This document shows positions 1 to 9,080 of a DNA stretch of 64,000 bases, piece after piece. This DNA comes from Pseudomonas bubulae (lineage in GTDB: Bacteria; Pseudomonadota; Gammaproteobacteria; Pseudomonadales; Pseudomonadaceae). A model generated the notes under the pieces. That model saw only the letters and a list, made by a program, of their open reading frames with translations, searched no databases and was not told where the DNA came from. The translations under genes were made by a program, and so were the position numbers. Every line of letters begins with the position of its first letter. Positions within the stretch are counted from its first letter, which is position 1. Where the stretch lies: positions 444,001-508,000 of the forward strand of contig NZ_CP146077.1 in assembly GCF_037023725.1 (NCBI RefSeq), in the 5' to 3' direction.

Positions 1-9
1 CGCAAAAAC

Positions 10-948
10 TTAATCAATCAGGCTGGCGAGCAGACGCGCGCCAATGCGGGCGGTTCGGTTGTCGATGTCCAGGCTCGGGTTGAGCTCGGCGATGTCGGCC
101 ATGCGCAATTTGCCGCTGGCTTTGGCGTGGCGTACCAGGTGCTCGACGATCTGCATGTCCACCCCATGGGCAGACGGCGCACTGACGCCGGGGGCCTGGC
201 TGGCGGGCAGGACATCAAGGCAAAGGGTCATGTAGAGGTGATCGACATCTTGCAAAAAATCATCGATCAACGCTTCGCAGGCGGGGATGTCCCAGCTGTT
301 CATTTGCCGGTCGAGGCGGTAACGCACATTCAGGCGCCCGGCCTGTTCAAACAGGGCCTGGGTATTGTTCAACTGGCTGACACCCAGGCAGCAATAGGTG
401 AACGGCATATCGAAACGCTGGCAAGCCTCGGCAATCTGCCGGAAGGGTGTGCCTGAGCTGCTTTGTTCGGCGTGGCGCAAATCGAAATGCGCATCGAAAT
501 TGAGAATGCCAATGCGTGGCTGCGGGTGCTTGCGGCGCAAGTGATCAACCAGACCACTGAAACTGGCAAAGGCGATTTCGTGCCCGCCACCCAGGCCCAG
601 CGGTAAATGCCCCTGGTCGAGCAAATGGCTGACCTGTTGGCCATAGCCTTGCTGCGCGCCCTCCAGATCATCGCCCGCGCAGCTCACATCACCGGCGTCG
701 TACAGCGGCGCGTGACCGTGCCATGCCAGATTGGCCAAGGCCTTGCGCAAGGCCACCGGCCCCTTGCGGGCACCGGTACGGCCCTGATTGCGCCTGACCC
801 CTTCATCGCTGGCCAAACCAATCAATGCAGCCCCCGCTGGCAGGCCATCGGCCACAGGCTTGACCCATTGATGCCAGCGCAACGCGCCCTGCCCTTCAGC
901 GGCATCAATACGGCCTGTCCACAAGGACATGTCGGGTACAACCGTCAT
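10..948 (-). CDS. hutG: Formimidoylglutamase (arginase/ureohydrolase family)
   Basis: A 312-residue ureohydrolase-fold enzyme expected to hydrolyse N-formimidoyl-L-glutamate to glutamate and formamide, the last step of the four-enzyme histidine utilisation route, in the cytoplasm. Visible family motifs are GGGHE near residue 120, the metal-binding NFDAHFDLR block and a late [12 protein letters not shown] segment that fits the DxD-type second metal site. The early part ([22 protein letters not shown]) looks like HutG rather than arginase or agmatinase. The ATG at 948 is chosen because GGAG lies 8 bases upstream; a longer TTG frame start would almost touch the IclR gene. It follows the IclR gene at 20 bases and is probably cotranscribed with it. 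Guanidino-acid hydrolases are the main alternative. Confidence 0.82.
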   Translation of the reverse strand: MTVVPDMSLWTGRIDAAEGQGALRWHQWVKPVADGLPAGAALIGLASDEGVRRNQGRTGARKGPVALRKALANLAWHGHAPLYDAGDVSCAGDDLEGAQQGYGQQVSHLLDQGHLPLGLGGGHEIAFASFSGLVDHLRRKHPQPRIGILNFDAHFDLRHAEQSSSGTPFRQIAEACQRFDMPFTYCCLGVSQLNNTQALFEQAGRLNVRYRLDRQMNSWDIPACEALIDDFLQDVDHLYMTLCLDVLPASQAPGVSAPSAHGVDMQIVEHLVRHAKASGKLRMADIAELNPSLDIDNRTARIGARLLASLID

Positions 949-968
949 GTTTGAAACTCCAGTCAAAT

Positions 969-1694
969 TCAGTCGAGCCGGGCGCTCAGGCGCAGGGCAA
1001 CGTCCTGGGTCCAGCGGATCAGGCGTTCACTGCGGGTATGTGCCCTGGTAGCCGGGGCCATGAGGCTGATGGCGCCTTGCAGGCGATTGCGGCTGTCGAG
1101 CAACGGCGCGCTGATGCCCCAGATACCGTCGTCGATCTCACTCACACTCACGGCATAACCGGCAGCACGGATCTGGGCAAAGCTGCGCTGATAGGTGGCC
1201 ACTTCTTCAGGCTCGACGCCTTGCGCCAGAAGCGCCGACACACTGTGCGCTTCATCCATATACGCCAGCAGCACCCGCGCAGAAGCGCCGACCAGCAGCG
1301 GCTGGGCCAGCCCCTTCTGGTAACAGCAGCGCAGCGGCTGCGGGCTGTCGACCAGCTCAATGCAAATCGCCTGACCGTTGCTCGGCACCATCAAGGCCAC
1401 GCTCTCCTGGCTTTGCTCGGCCAGACGCTTGAGTTCAGGTTTGGCCAGCGTTACCAGCACCGCTTCGCGGTCAAATTTTTTCGCCAGCTGCAAACAGGCT
1501 GGCCCTGGCAGATAGCGGCCCTGGCCGTTCTCTTCGGCCAGGCCCCAACGCAACAGGGTGTTGAGGTGGCGATAGGTGCTGCTCAGCGGTTGCCCCAGTT
1601 GCTCGGAAAGCGCCTTGGCGGAGATCGCCTCGGCGGATTGCCCCAGGCTGACGAGGATTTGCAGCAAGCGATCAGTTGGCGTGTTGTAGTTCAT
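969..1694 (-). CDS. IclR-family transcriptional regulator
   Basis: About 241 residues. An N-terminal winged helix-turn-helix ([29 protein letters not shown]) is followed by a C-terminal IclR effector domain (roughly residues 85-240) ending in a [16 protein letters not shown] segment. The start at 1694 has a GGGG stretch a few bases upstream; an in-frame ATG at 1706 would add four residues, and the frame stays open to 1760. It is the first gene of a leftward pair with the formimidoylglutamase gene and so probably controls it, perhaps together with the permease gene upstream. The effector cannot be read from sequence. Confidence 0.85.
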   Translation of the reverse strand: MNYNTPTDRLLQILVSLGQSAEAISAKALSEQLGQPLSSTYRHLNTLLRWGLAEENGQGRYLPGPACLQLAKKFDREAVLVTLAKPELKRLAEQSQESVALMVPSNGQAICIELVDSPQPLRCCYQKGLAQPLLVGASARVLLAYMDEAHSVSALLAQGVEPEEVATYQRSFAQIRAAGYAVSVSEIDDGIWGISAPLLDSRNRLQGAISLMAPATRAHTRSERLIRWTQDVALRLSARLD

Positions 1695-1821
1695 TATCGG
1701 CCCCATGCTCTTGCCTGCATGGTGCACGGTGTTTCCCATTAGCTGAAATTCGATTCCCACTGAATGGGAAAAAACCGCCAGATAGTGATCAGCGGTCGCA
1801 AATTGCCCCCCTTACAGGCAC

Positions 1822-1857
1822 AAAAAAACCGCCATCCCGAAGGATGACGGCTTTTCT
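1822..1857 (-). terminator. Rho-independent terminator after the GabP-type gene
   Basis: A nine-pair stem, CCGCCATCC with GGATGACGG (one G-U), and a three-base loop, flanked by an A tract on the left and TTTT on the right. Read leftward it gives a stem followed by seven U, placing it just after the permease stop codon. It separates the permease transcript from the IclR-hutG pair. Confidence 0.85.
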
Positions 1858-1887
1858 GGGTATTCAACCGCGAGAACCGTCCTGGCC

Positions 1888-3279
1888 TCAGTTGAGTACC
1901 GGTGCCCCCAACTTCTCAATGCGACGACGGCGTGCCACCAGCAGGCCTGCCACCACCACCAGAATGCTCAGCATACCGGTCGCCATGATTTCAACGCGAT
2001 GCGCTTCCTGGAACAGCATGACCGTCAGAATAGCCACGATAAAGACGATTACTGCATAGGTCAGGCCCGGGAACAGCCACATCTTGAACGAGATGTTCTC
2101 GCCCAGGGCCGTACGCTTCTGGCGCATGCGCAGTTGCGACACGGCAATCACCAGATACACCAGCAGCGCGATCGCGCCAGAGCTGGCCAGCAGGAACTCG
2201 AACACGGCAGCCGGCGCCACATAGTTGGCAAATACCGCTACAAAAGCTGCACCCGTGGACATCATCACCGCCCAGTAAGGCGTGCCCGCAGCATTGGTGC
2301 GCTTGGCCGCAGCCGGTGCATCACCACGCTTGCTCAGGGAGTAGAGCATGCGCGAAGAGGTGTAGAGCGCCGAGTTCAGGCAGCTGGTTACGGCGATCAG
2401 TACCACGATATCAACGATCAGCTTGGCATTCGGGATGCCCATGCGATCAAGTACGGTCTGGTAGGAACCCAACTGCGCCAGGCTCGGGTCGTTCCACGGC
2501 ACCAGGGCCACAACGATGAAAATCGATACCAGATAGAACAGGCCAATACGCCAGATCACCGAATTGGTGGCCTTGGTGATCTGCTTGCTTGGATCTTTGG
2601 ATTCCGCCGCCGCGATGGTGACAATTTCAGTGCCCATGAACGAGAACATGGTGGTCAGCATGGCAGCCAGAACAGCGCCCATGCCATTGGGCATAAAGCC
2701 GATGGTATCGGACAGATGCGCGACACCGCTGACCTGACTGGTAGGCAGATAGCCGAAAATGGCCAGCAGACCCAAAATGATAAAGCCAATAATCGCCAGC
2801 ACCTTGACCAGCGCAAACCAGAACTCGAACTCACCGTAGTTCTTGACGCTGAACAGGTTGGTGGCGGTCAGCAACAGGGTGATGACCAGGGTAAACACCC
2901 AGATCGCCGTACCCGGGAACCAGGCATGCAGGATGGTACCTGCGGCGACAGCTTCCAGCGGGATCACCAGGACCCAGAACCACCAGTACAGCCAGCCAAT
3001 GGTAAAACCAGCCCAATGCCCGATGGCACGGTCGGCGTAAGTGGAGAACGAACCGGTATCAGGCGAGGCAACGGCCATTTCGGCCAGCATGCGCATCACC
3101 AGCACGACCAAGGTGCCTGCTGCGGCATAAGCCAGCAACACGGCAGGGCCCGCTTGGGCAATCGCGTGTCCGGAACCGACAAACAAACCGGCGCCGATAA
3201 CACCGGCAATCGACAGCATGGTCACATGCCGTGGTTTGAGCCCTTGTTCCAGGCCGCTAGAGGATTGCGTATTGCTCAT
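1888..3279 (-). CDS. gabP: GABA permease-type amino acid transporter (APC superfamily)
   Basis: 463 residues with about twelve hydrophobic segments, an inner-membrane proton-coupled amino acid importer. The N-terminal LKPRHVTMLSIAGVIGAG, the MLAEMAVASPDTGSFSTYAD block, GWLYWWFWVLVIPLEA, SVKNYGEFEFW, and TSCLNSALYTSSRMLYSL are close to Escherichia coli GabP as remembered, more so than to other APC permeases. The start ATG has AAAGG upstream. It stands upstream of the IclR-hutG pair but is separated from it by a terminator. Substrate is inferred from family resemblance; beta-alanine, proline or a histidine-derived compound remain possible given the neighbours. Confidence 0.8.
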   Translation of the reverse strand: MSNTQSSSGLEQGLKPRHVTMLSIAGVIGAGLFVGSGHAIAQAGPAVLLAYAAAGTLVVLVMRMLAEMAVASPDTGSFSTYADRAIGHWAGFTIGWLYWWFWVLVIPLEAVAAGTILHAWFPGTAIWVFTLVITLLLTATNLFSVKNYGEFEFWFALVKVLAIIGFIILGLLAIFGYLPTSQVSGVAHLSDTIGFMPNGMGAVLAAMLTTMFSFMGTEIVTIAAAESKDPSKQITKATNSVIWRIGLFYLVSIFIVVALVPWNDPSLAQLGSYQTVLDRMGIPNAKLIVDIVVLIAVTSCLNSALYTSSRMLYSLSKRGDAPAAAKRTNAAGTPYWAVMMSTGAAFVAVFANYVAPAAVFEFLLASSGAIALLVYLVIAVSQLRMRQKRTALGENISFKMWLFPGLTYAVIVFIVAILTVMLFQEAHRVEIMATGMLSILVVVAGLLVARRRRIEKLGAPVLN

Positions 3280-3822
3280 TGGGACTACCTTTCATTGAAG
3301 CCATTCCGAGCACCCGCGTTGACTTTCGTAAAAAGTAACCAACGGGGCGTTTAGAATCCTTGACGCAATAACTGAGCCAGAATGTGACACATGCACGGTT
3401 TCCGCGGGCTGCAACGATTTGCAACAGACATTGCAAGCCATTGAGCGCAATGGCATTTCGCCAAGTCGTTACCGAAACACTCAGCTACAAGGGTCTCGAC
3501 GCACCAAAAATACCCAAAACACCCCATATGGCCCAAAAGCAGTGCACATCTTTAACCTTTAGTAGGTTCGCGCTTCCAACACCGGGCCAAAGCTGGCAAC
3601 ATCGCGACCTTTTTTAAGCGACACCTGTCTGGCCGAACGGCGAATTACAGGGTCGGTTGTTGTCGGCGCGACACTCTGCTGTAGCGATGCGACAAACTGC
3701 CACCCTCGCGCCTTTTGTGTCTTCAGGGCGGCTGGTTGCCTCTGCAACCCTATGCTAGCTTGGCCTGCGCCAGGAAGGCCGCCCAACAGCAGGATCGCAC
3801 CCGAACACAAAGAGGAACGCAC
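3280..3822. other. Intergenic region between gabP and the ABC operon
   Basis: A 543-base divergent intergenic region. I see no gene in it; the long frames here run antisense into the ATPase gene. It must hold promoters for both directions. A perfect six-base inverted repeat, GGTTGC-CTCT-GCAACC, lies at 3734-3749, directly before a TATGCT -10-like hexamer at 3751, and would be a sensible regulator site for the ABC operon, but no known operator can be assigned. Confidence 0.5.
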
Positions 3823-4596
3823 ATGGCTTTGGCCACGCCCGCGCTTGAAATCCGCAACTTGCACAAACGCTACGGCGAGCTTGAGGTACTCAAGGGTATC
3901 TCGCTGACCGCACGCGACGGCGACGTGATCTCGATCCTGGGTTCTTCCGGTTCCGGCAAGTCCACTCTGCTGCGCTGCATCAACCTTCTGGAAAACCCCC
4001 ACGAAGGCCAGATCGTGGTCGCCGGGGAAGAGCTCAAACTCAAGAAAGCCAAAAATGGCGAACTGATCGCGGCCGACGGCAAGCAGATCAACCGCATGCG
4101 CAGCGAACTGGGTTTTGTGTTTCAAAACTTTAACCTGTGGCCGCACATGACCATCCTCGACAACATTATCGAGGCGCCACGTCGCGTACTGGGGCAAAGC
4201 AAGGCCGAGGCCATCGAAGTGGCCGAAGCATTGCTGGCCAAAGTCGGCATTGCCGAAAAACGCCATGCCTATCCGTCCGAATTGTCCGGTGGCCAGCAGC
4301 AACGCGCAGCGATTGCCCGCACCCTGGCCATGCAGCCCAAAGTGATTCTGTTCGATGAACCGACATCGGCACTTGACCCGGAAATGGTTCAAGAAGTACT
4401 TAGTGTGATCCGCGCACTCGCCGAAGAAGGTCGCACTATGCTGTTGGTCACCCACGAAATGGGCTTTGCCCGTCAGGTGTCCACCGAAGTAGTGTTTTTG
4501 CACCAGGGCCTGATCGAAGAGCAAGGGTCGCCAGAACAGGTGTTCGACAACCCGGTTTCGGCGCGCTGTAAACAATTCATGTCCAGCAACCGCTAA
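3823..4596 (+). CDS. Polar amino acid ABC transporter, ATP-binding subunit (HisP/AotP type)
   Basis: 257 residues; the cytoplasmic nucleotide-binding subunit of a type I amino acid importer. Walker A is GSSGSGKST, the Q loop [13 protein letters not shown], the signature LSGGQQQR, and Walker [15 protein letters not shown] followed by the H-loop histidine in VTHEMGFA. The [18 protein letters not shown] insertion is typical of the HisP/ArgP group for basic amino acids. The start at 3823 follows AGAGGA by six bases; the frame opens earlier at 3715 without a good ribosome site. First gene of the operon with the binding protein 13 bases downstream. From memory it corresponds to PAO1 PA5152. Confidence 0.92.
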   Translation: MALATPALEIRNLHKRYGELEVLKGISLTARDGDVISILGSSGSGKSTLLRCINLLENPHEGQIVVAGEELKLKKAKNGELIAADGKQINRMRSELGFVFQNFNLWPHMTILDNIIEAPRRVLGQSKAEAIEVAEALLAKVGIAEKRHAYPSELSGGQQQRAAIARTLAMQPKVILFDEPTSALDPEMVQEVLSVIRALAEEGRTMLLVTHEMGFARQVSTEVVFLHQGLIEEQGSPEQVFDNPVSARCKQFMSSNR

Positions 4597-4609
4597 CGGA
4601 GCAACACGA

Positions 4610-5365
4610 ATGCAGAACTATAAAAAGCTTCTCATGGCCGCTGCCGCCACACTGGTTTTCAGCGCCAACGCCTTGGCTGCAGACAAGTACAAAGTCGGCA
4701 TTGAGGGCGCTTACCCACCGTTCAACAACAAGAACGCCAGTGGTGAAGTCGTGGGCTTCGACCCGGATATCGCCATGGCCCTGTGCGCCAAGATGAAAGC
4801 CGAGTGTGAAATCGTCACCTCCGACTGGGACGGCATCATCCCGGCACTGAACGCCAAAAAGTACGATTTCATCGTGTCGTCGCTGTCGATCACTGACGAA
4901 CGCAAGCAGGCGGTGGACTTCACCGACCCGTACTACTCCAACAAGCAGCAGTTCATCGCGCCGAAAAAAGTCGACTTCAAAACCGATCTCGCGTCCCTCA
5001 AGGGCAAGGCCCTGGGCACCCAGCGTTCAACCCAGGCTGCGACCTGGCTGGATGACAACCTGGGTACCGACGCCACCATCTCCCTGTACGACACTCAGGA
5101 AAACGCCTACCTCGACCTGACTTCGGGCCGTGTAGACGCGCTTCTGGCTGACAAGTACGCCAACTACGACTGGCTGAAAAGCCCGGCTGGCCAGGCATAC
5201 GAGTTCAAGGGTGAACCGGTCAACGAAGACGACAAGGTCGGCATCGCCCTGCGCAAAGGCGACAACGAACTGCGTGCCAAGCTGAACCTGGCCCTCAAGC
5301 AAATCGTTGAAGACGGCACGTACAAGAAGATCAACGACAAGTACTTCCCGTTCAGCATCTACTGA
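4610..5365 (+). CDS. Periplasmic lysine/arginine/ornithine/histidine-type binding protein
   Basis: 251 residues with a cleavable signal peptide (LLMAAAATLVFSANALA, cleavage near residue 23). The mature part is a type II periplasmic binding protein: KYKVGIEGAYPPFN at the start, GFDPDIAMALC, SDWDGIIPALNAKKYD and the ligand-pocket SSLSITDERKQAVDFTDPYY block are hallmarks of the HisJ/ArgT group. The C-terminal INDKYFPFSIY is also typical. It delivers a basic amino acid, probably arginine, ornithine, lysine or histidine, to the two permeases downstream. The exact ligand cannot be read from the sequence. Confidence 0.9.
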   Translation: MQNYKKLLMAAAATLVFSANALAADKYKVGIEGAYPPFNNKNASGEVVGFDPDIAMALCAKMKAECEIVTSDWDGIIPALNAKKYDFIVSSLSITDERKQAVDFTDPYYSNKQQFIAPKKVDFKTDLASLKGKALGTQRSTQAATWLDDNLGTDATISLYDTQENAYLDLTSGRVDALLADKYANYDWLKSPAGQAYEFKGEPVNEDDKVGIALRKGDNELRAKLNLALKQIVEDGTYKKINDKYFPFSIY

Positions 5366-5372
5366 CCTGCCT

Positions 5373-5400
5373 GACCGGTGCGCCTGTAGGCGCGCCGGTC
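5373..5400 (+). promoter_or_regulatory. Stable intra-operon hairpin after the binding protein gene
   Basis: A twelve-pair stem with one G-U pair (GACCGGTGCGCC and GGCGCGCCGGTC) and a four-base TGTA loop starts eight bases after the binding protein stop codon. No U tract follows, so it is unlikely to terminate. Hairpins at this place in ABC operons usually protect the 5' message from 3' exonucleases and so raise the binding protein over the permeases; that role is inferred. Confidence 0.6.
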
Positions 5401-5422
5401 CCTAGCAAAGCCTGCCTACCCC

Positions 5423-6115
5423 ATGACTATCGATTTATACGGATTCGGCCCGGCGCTTGCCGCTGGCGCGCTGATGACCGTCAAACTGGCACTTACCGCG
5501 CTGTGTCTGGGCCTGGTGCTCGGATTGCTCGGTGCCTTGGCCAAGACCTCCCCCTTCAAACCGCTTAGATGGTTGGGCGGCGCCTATTCGACCCTGGTTC
5601 GCGGCGTGCCCGAACTGCTCTGGGTGTTGCTGATCTACTTTGGCAGCGTGAACCTGGTGCGCACCATCGGCGAATACATCGGCATGCCCGATCTCACCCT
5701 CAGCGCCTTTGCGGCGGGTGTACTCGCGCTGGGCCTGTGCTTTGGTGCCTATGCCACCGAAGTGTTCCGCGGTGCCATCCTGGCCATTCCCAAGGGCCAC
5801 CGCGAAGCGGGCATGGCACTGGGCCTGTCCAAACCGCGGATTTTCACCAAGCTGGTGCTGCCGCAAATGTGGCGTATTGCCCTGCCCGGCCTGGGTAACC
5901 TGTTCATGATCCTGATGAAGGACACCGCGCTGGTGTCGGTCATCGGCCTTGAAGAAATCATGCGTCAGGCGCAAAACGCCGTGACCTTCGCCAAACACCC
6001 GTTCACCTTCTACATGGTGGCAGCCGTGATGTACCTGGGCCTTACCGTACTGGCCATGGGCACCATGCACGTGCTTGAAAAACGCGCAGCGCGCGGCTTC
6101 GTGAGGAGGACGTAA
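5423..6115 (+). CDS. Amino acid ABC transporter permease (HisQ type)
   Basis: 230 residues, an inner-membrane permease with about five transmembrane segments. The EAA loop reads GHREAGMALGLSKPRIFTKLVLPQ near residues 128-150, the contact to the ATPase. The early LVRGVPELLWVLLIYFGS segment is typical of the HisQ/ArtQ group. The ATG is chosen at the first Met of the hydrophobic frame. The stop codon shares one base with the start of the second permease, so the two are translationally coupled. Confidence 0.9.
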   Translation: MTIDLYGFGPALAAGALMTVKLALTALCLGLVLGLLGALAKTSPFKPLRWLGGAYSTLVRGVPELLWVLLIYFGSVNLVRTIGEYIGMPDLTLSAFAAGVLALGLCFGAYATEVFRGAILAIPKGHREAGMALGLSKPRIFTKLVLPQMWRIALPGLGNLFMILMKDTALVSVIGLEEIMRQAQNAVTFAKHPFTFYMVAAVMYLGLTVLAMGTMHVLEKRAARGFVRRT

Positions 6116-6804
6116 TGGAGTGGGAAGTAATCCTCAAGTGGCTGCCCAAGCTGATGCAGGGTGCGACCCTGACCCTGGAGCTGACCGCCATCTCGGTGAT
6201 CGCCGGTCTGATCGTGGCCATCCCGTTGGGCATCGCCCGCTCATCCAAGCTCTGGTATGTGCGCTCACTGCCCTACGCCTACATCTTTTTCTTCCGTGGC
6301 ACGCCGTTGCTGATCCAGCTGTTTCTGGTCTATTACGGCCTGGCGCAGTTCGATGTGGTGCGTGACAGCGCGTTGTGGCCGTACCTGCGCAGCCCGTTCT
6401 GGTGCGCGATCATCACCATGACCCTGCACACCGCTGCCTACATAGCCGAGATCCTGCGCGGCGCGATCCAGGCCATCCCGCCAGGTGAAATCGAGGCAGC
6501 ACGGGCCCTGGGCATGTCGCGTTTCAAGACCCTGGTGCATATCGTCCTGCCACGCGCTGCACGCATCGGTCTGCCGGCCTACAGCAACGAAGTGATCCTG
6601 ATGCTCAAAGCCAGCTCGCTGGCGAGTACCGTGACCCTGCTGGAACTGACCGGCATGACCCGCACCATCATTGCCCGCAACTACCAGACCGTGGACATGT
6701 TCCTGGCTGCCGGGGCAATTTACCTGGTCATGTCGTTTGTGCTGATCCAGGGCTTCAAACTGCTGGAGCGCTGGTTGCGCGTCGATGCCTGTCAAGGGCG
6801 CTGA
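6115..6804 (+). CDS. Amino acid ABC transporter permease (HisM type)
   Basis: 229 residues with about five membrane segments; the second channel subunit. The YIFFFRGTPLLIQLFLVYYG block near residues 57-77 and the EAA loop PGEIEAARALGMSRFKTLVHIVLP near 120-145 are characteristic. GAGGA lies seven bases before the ATG. Its last 20 bases overlap the start of the methyltransferase gene in another frame. Confidence 0.9.
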   Translation: MEWEVILKWLPKLMQGATLTLELTAISVIAGLIVAIPLGIARSSKLWYVRSLPYAYIFFFRGTPLLIQLFLVYYGLAQFDVVRDSALWPYLRSPFWCAIITMTLHTAAYIAEILRGAIQAIPPGEIEAARALGMSRFKTLVHIVLPRAARIGLPAYSNEVILMLKASSLASTVTLLELTGMTRTIIARNYQTVDMFLAAGAIYLVMSFVLIQGFKLLERWLRVDACQGR

Positions 6805-7993
6805 CCTGCTTGCCCGCTTCGAGGCGCTGGACGGGTTTCTGCAAAACCACCAGCACCTCTGGCGCCCACGGCCCTTCACTCAGTTGAACGTGCCGTGGGA
6901 AGCGCAACACCCGGAACTGGCGCAGTGGTTGCGCCAGCGTTCGCTGCAAGACGCCGAAGCCAGCCACAACCACCCCCAACACCTGCCCGCCCCTGCGCCG
7001 TTCCCTGAACTGGCGGCGACTTCCCTTGCCCTGAGCGCAGTGCCACGACTAGCGGCCCAAACCCTTGCGCCTGCAAACCCGCGCTTACAAGTGGATGTAC
7101 CCGGGCGCAAATGGCAACAGATCGAGGCCTTCGCCCAGAGCCTTACTTTTGCACAAGCGCCAACCCACTGGCTGGACTGGTGTGCGGGCAAGGGGCATTT
7201 GGGGCGCCGGCTGTTAAGTGCCGGGCAACAACTGACGTGCCTGGAATATGATCCGGCATTGATCGAATCCGGCCAACACCTGAGCCAGCGTCATCAACTG
7301 GCGGCCCGTCATGTTCAGCAAGATGTGTTCGCTGAAGCAGCAGCCCGGCAGCTCACACCCCAAATGACACCCGTGGCGCTGCACGCCTGCGGCGATTTGC
7401 ATGTGCGCCTGCTGCAACTGGCCAGCGCGGCGGGTTGTGCACAACTTGCCGTGTCCCCCTGCTGCTACAACCGCATCGGCGGGTCGCACTATCAAGCGTT
7501 ATCCACAGCCGCCAAGGCATCTTCCCTGCAACTGTCACTGGAGGACCTGAGCCTGCCCATGAGCGAAACCGTGACCGCCGGCACCCGCGTGCGCCTTCAG
7601 CGTGACCAGTCGATGGCACGGCGCTTGGGTTTTGATCTGTGGCAGCGCCAGCGCCGTCAGTGTGATGAGTACTTATCCACACCCTCGCTGCCCAGCAGTT
7701 GGCTGAACAAGCCGTTTGCCGAGTACTGCTCGGACTTGGCGGCGCTGAAGAACTTATCCACAAGTGGCGAAGAAGACTGGCCGGCGCTGGAAGCCGCAGG
7801 CTGGGAGAGGTTGGGGCAGGTGCGCAACCTGGAATTGGTGCGCGGGCTGTTTCGCCGCCCGCTGGAGCTGTGGTTGGTGCTCGATCGGGCGCTCTACCTG
7901 GAGGAGAACGGCTATGCAGTGCAGGTTGGCGAGTTCTGCGACAGCCAGCTGACGCCGCGCAATTTGATGGTGCTTGCGCAGCGCTGTGGATAA
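6785..7993 (+). CDS. SAM-dependent methyltransferase (Methyltransf_32-like)
   Basis: 402 residues of uncertain role. A class I methyltransferase motif I, WLDWCAGKGHLGRRLL, lies near residues 125-140, followed by an acidic LEYD loop, a CGDLH segment and a conserved SPCCYN motif near residue 222, which points to the Methyltransf_32 family. The first 110 residues have no motif I know. The start ATG at 6785 overlaps the permease gene by 20 bases, so it is read from the same transcript, yet nothing suggests a part in transport. RNA, protein or small-molecule targets are all possible; SPCCYN-type proteins have no settled substrate that I can name. Confidence 0.75.
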   Translation: MPVKGADLLARFEALDGFLQNHQHLWRPRPFTQLNVPWEAQHPELAQWLRQRSLQDAEASHNHPQHLPAPAPFPELAATSLALSAVPRLAAQTLAPANPRLQVDVPGRKWQQIEAFAQSLTFAQAPTHWLDWCAGKGHLGRRLLSAGQQLTCLEYDPALIESGQHLSQRHQLAARHVQQDVFAEAAARQLTPQMTPVALHACGDLHVRLLQLASAAGCAQLAVSPCCYNRIGGSHYQALSTAAKASSLQLSLEDLSLPMSETVTAGTRVRLQRDQSMARRLGFDLWQRQRRQCDEYLSTPSLPSSWLNKPFAEYCSDLAALKNLSTSGEEDWPALEAAGWERLGQVRNLELVRGLFRRPLELWLVLDRALYLEENGYAVQVGEFCDSQLTPRNLMVLAQRCG

Positions 7994-7995
7994 CC

Positions 7996-8087
7996 CTGTG
8001 GGAGCGGGCTTGCTCGCGATTCAGGCGCTGCGGTCTGACAGTTAAACCACAGCGATCTCATCGCGAGCAAGCCCGCTCCCACAAAGG
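7996..8087. repeat. REP doublet, long class
   Basis: Two inverted copies of the Pseudomonas REP core (TGTGGGAGCGGGCTTGCTCGCGA and its complement) separated by about 40 bases. It fills the gap between two convergent genes, the methyltransferase and hydroxyisourate hydrolase genes, and could serve as a bidirectional 3' end structure. Confidence 0.92.
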
Positions 8088-8098
8088 GTTTCGCAGGA

Positions 8099-8509
8099 CT
8101 ACGACCCGCGATATGTCGAAAAACCATAAGGGCTGAGCAACAACGGGATGTGGTAATGCTGATCCACATTCTTCACTTCAAAAATCACCGGGATTTCCGG
8201 GAAGAACGTGTCACGCCCTGCCTTCTTGAAATAATCGCCGGTCTTGAATACCACCCGGTACTCCCCCGCCTCGAACGCCTGCTTGCCCGGGAACAACTCG
8301 CCAATACGTCCCTGCTCATTGGTCACGCCTTGCGCCAGCGGCTGCCAATCCTTGCCCACATGCTTTTCCAGGGTCACATTGACCCCCGGGGACGGCAGAC
8401 CGTTTTCAAGATTCAGCACATGCACGCTCAACGGATTGCCGGCAGCCAGCGCCAGGCTCGACACAGCGCTCAGGCTTAAAGCCGCCAGGGTGATTCGCAA
8501 CGATTTCAT
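8099..8509 (-). CDS. hiuH: 5-Hydroxyisourate hydrolase, periplasmic (transthyretin-like)
   Basis: 136 residues with a signal peptide (LAALSLSAVSSLALA, cleavage near residue 23). The mature part starts with NPLSVHVLNLENGLPSPGV, contains an internal GRIGEL segment and KTGDYF, and ends with the diagnostic YRGS tetrapeptide, all hallmarks of the transthyretin-related hydroxyisourate hydrolases. The catalytic histidines (VHVL and YHIPLLLSP) and the arginine are present. The enzyme converts 5-hydroxyisourate to OHCU in purine degradation; periplasmic versions, such as E. coli HiuH, are linked to the HprRS peroxide-response regulon rather than to a urate operon. GAGGA precedes the ATG. It follows the HbpS-like gene by 27 bases and is probably cotranscribed. 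Confidence 0.93.
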   Translation of the reverse strand: MKSLRITLAALSLSAVSSLALAAGNPLSVHVLNLENGLPSPGVNVTLEKHVGKDWQPLAQGVTNEQGRIGELFPGKQAFEAGEYRVVFKTGDYFKKAGRDTFFPEIPVIFEVKNVDQHYHIPLLLSPYGFSTYRGS

Positions 8510-8536
8510 GGTAAGTCCTCAGTGGTTAAAATCTGA

Positions 8537-9016
8537 TCAACGTTGAATGGTCAGGCCAACTTGCCCGGCAGCCTTGATCGCGCAGGCTTCGTCCTGCTCA
8601 GCACCGCCCGCCCCGGCCACGCCCAGCGCGCCCACCAGTTCACCTTCGGCGAACAACGGCACACCGCCGCCCAGCAGCAACAGCTCGGCAATGGAGTTGA
8701 GATTGGCGGCCTCGGGGTTGTTACGCGCACGCTCGGCAAACAGCCGGGTCGGGGTTTTGGTCGACAGCGCGGTATACGCCTTGCGCTGGCTCGCCAGCAG
8801 GTTGTGCGGGCCAACGCCTTCCGGACGCTGCGCCATCAGCACGTTGCCACCCCGGTCGAGCACGCTCAGCGCCCCGGTGCAGTGCTTGAGGGTCGCGTCG
8901 GCCAACTGGCGGGCGGTGGCCAGGTCCAGATCGGCATGGCGCGCCAGATTCGGCGCCGCCTGGGCCACGCCGGCAACGCCAACGGCAGTCCACAACAACA
9001 AGGTTTTCAACATCAT
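8537..9016 (-). CDS. HbpS/GlcG-like periplasmic protein (DUF336 fold)
   Basis: 159 residues: a signal peptide (LLLWTAVGVAGVAQA, about 20 residues) and one GlcG/HbpS domain. Family signs are DLATARQLADATL, the ALSVLDRGGNVLMAQRPEG strand, a KAYTALSTKTPT helix, and the glycine-rich LLLLGGGVPLF and GALGVAGAGGAEQDE stretches. The Streptomyces member HbpS binds heme and modulates a two-component system, SenRS. Two cysteines near residues 46 and 145 are the only ones and would lie in the oxidising periplasm. The ATG at 9016 has GGAG eight bases upstream. It is divergent from a response regulator and kinase and upstream of hiuH. Heme binding and a sensing role are inference. Confidence 0.85.
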   Translation of the reverse strand: MMLKTLLLWTAVGVAGVAQAAPNLARHADLDLATARQLADATLKHCTGALSVLDRGGNVLMAQRPEGVGPHNLLASQRKAYTALSTKTPTRLFAERARNNPEAANLNSIAELLLLGGGVPLFAEGELVGALGVAGAGGAEQDEACAIKAAGQVGLTIQR

Positions 9017-9080
9017 GGGCAAGCTCCTGTACGAATGGGCCCACCTTAACCAGCGCTCCTCGTCAGAACCCCGTCAGTTG

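Noticed and set aside
1999..3354. A 451-codon open frame antisense to gabP
   Set aside because: It mirrors a well-supported permease gene, is rich in His, Gln and Arg as expected of a shadow frame in GC-rich DNA, and has no recognisable domain.
3559..4575. A 338-codon open frame antisense to the ABC ATPase gene
   Set aside because: It overlaps a complete, motif-bearing ATPase gene and has no domain or ribosome site of its own.
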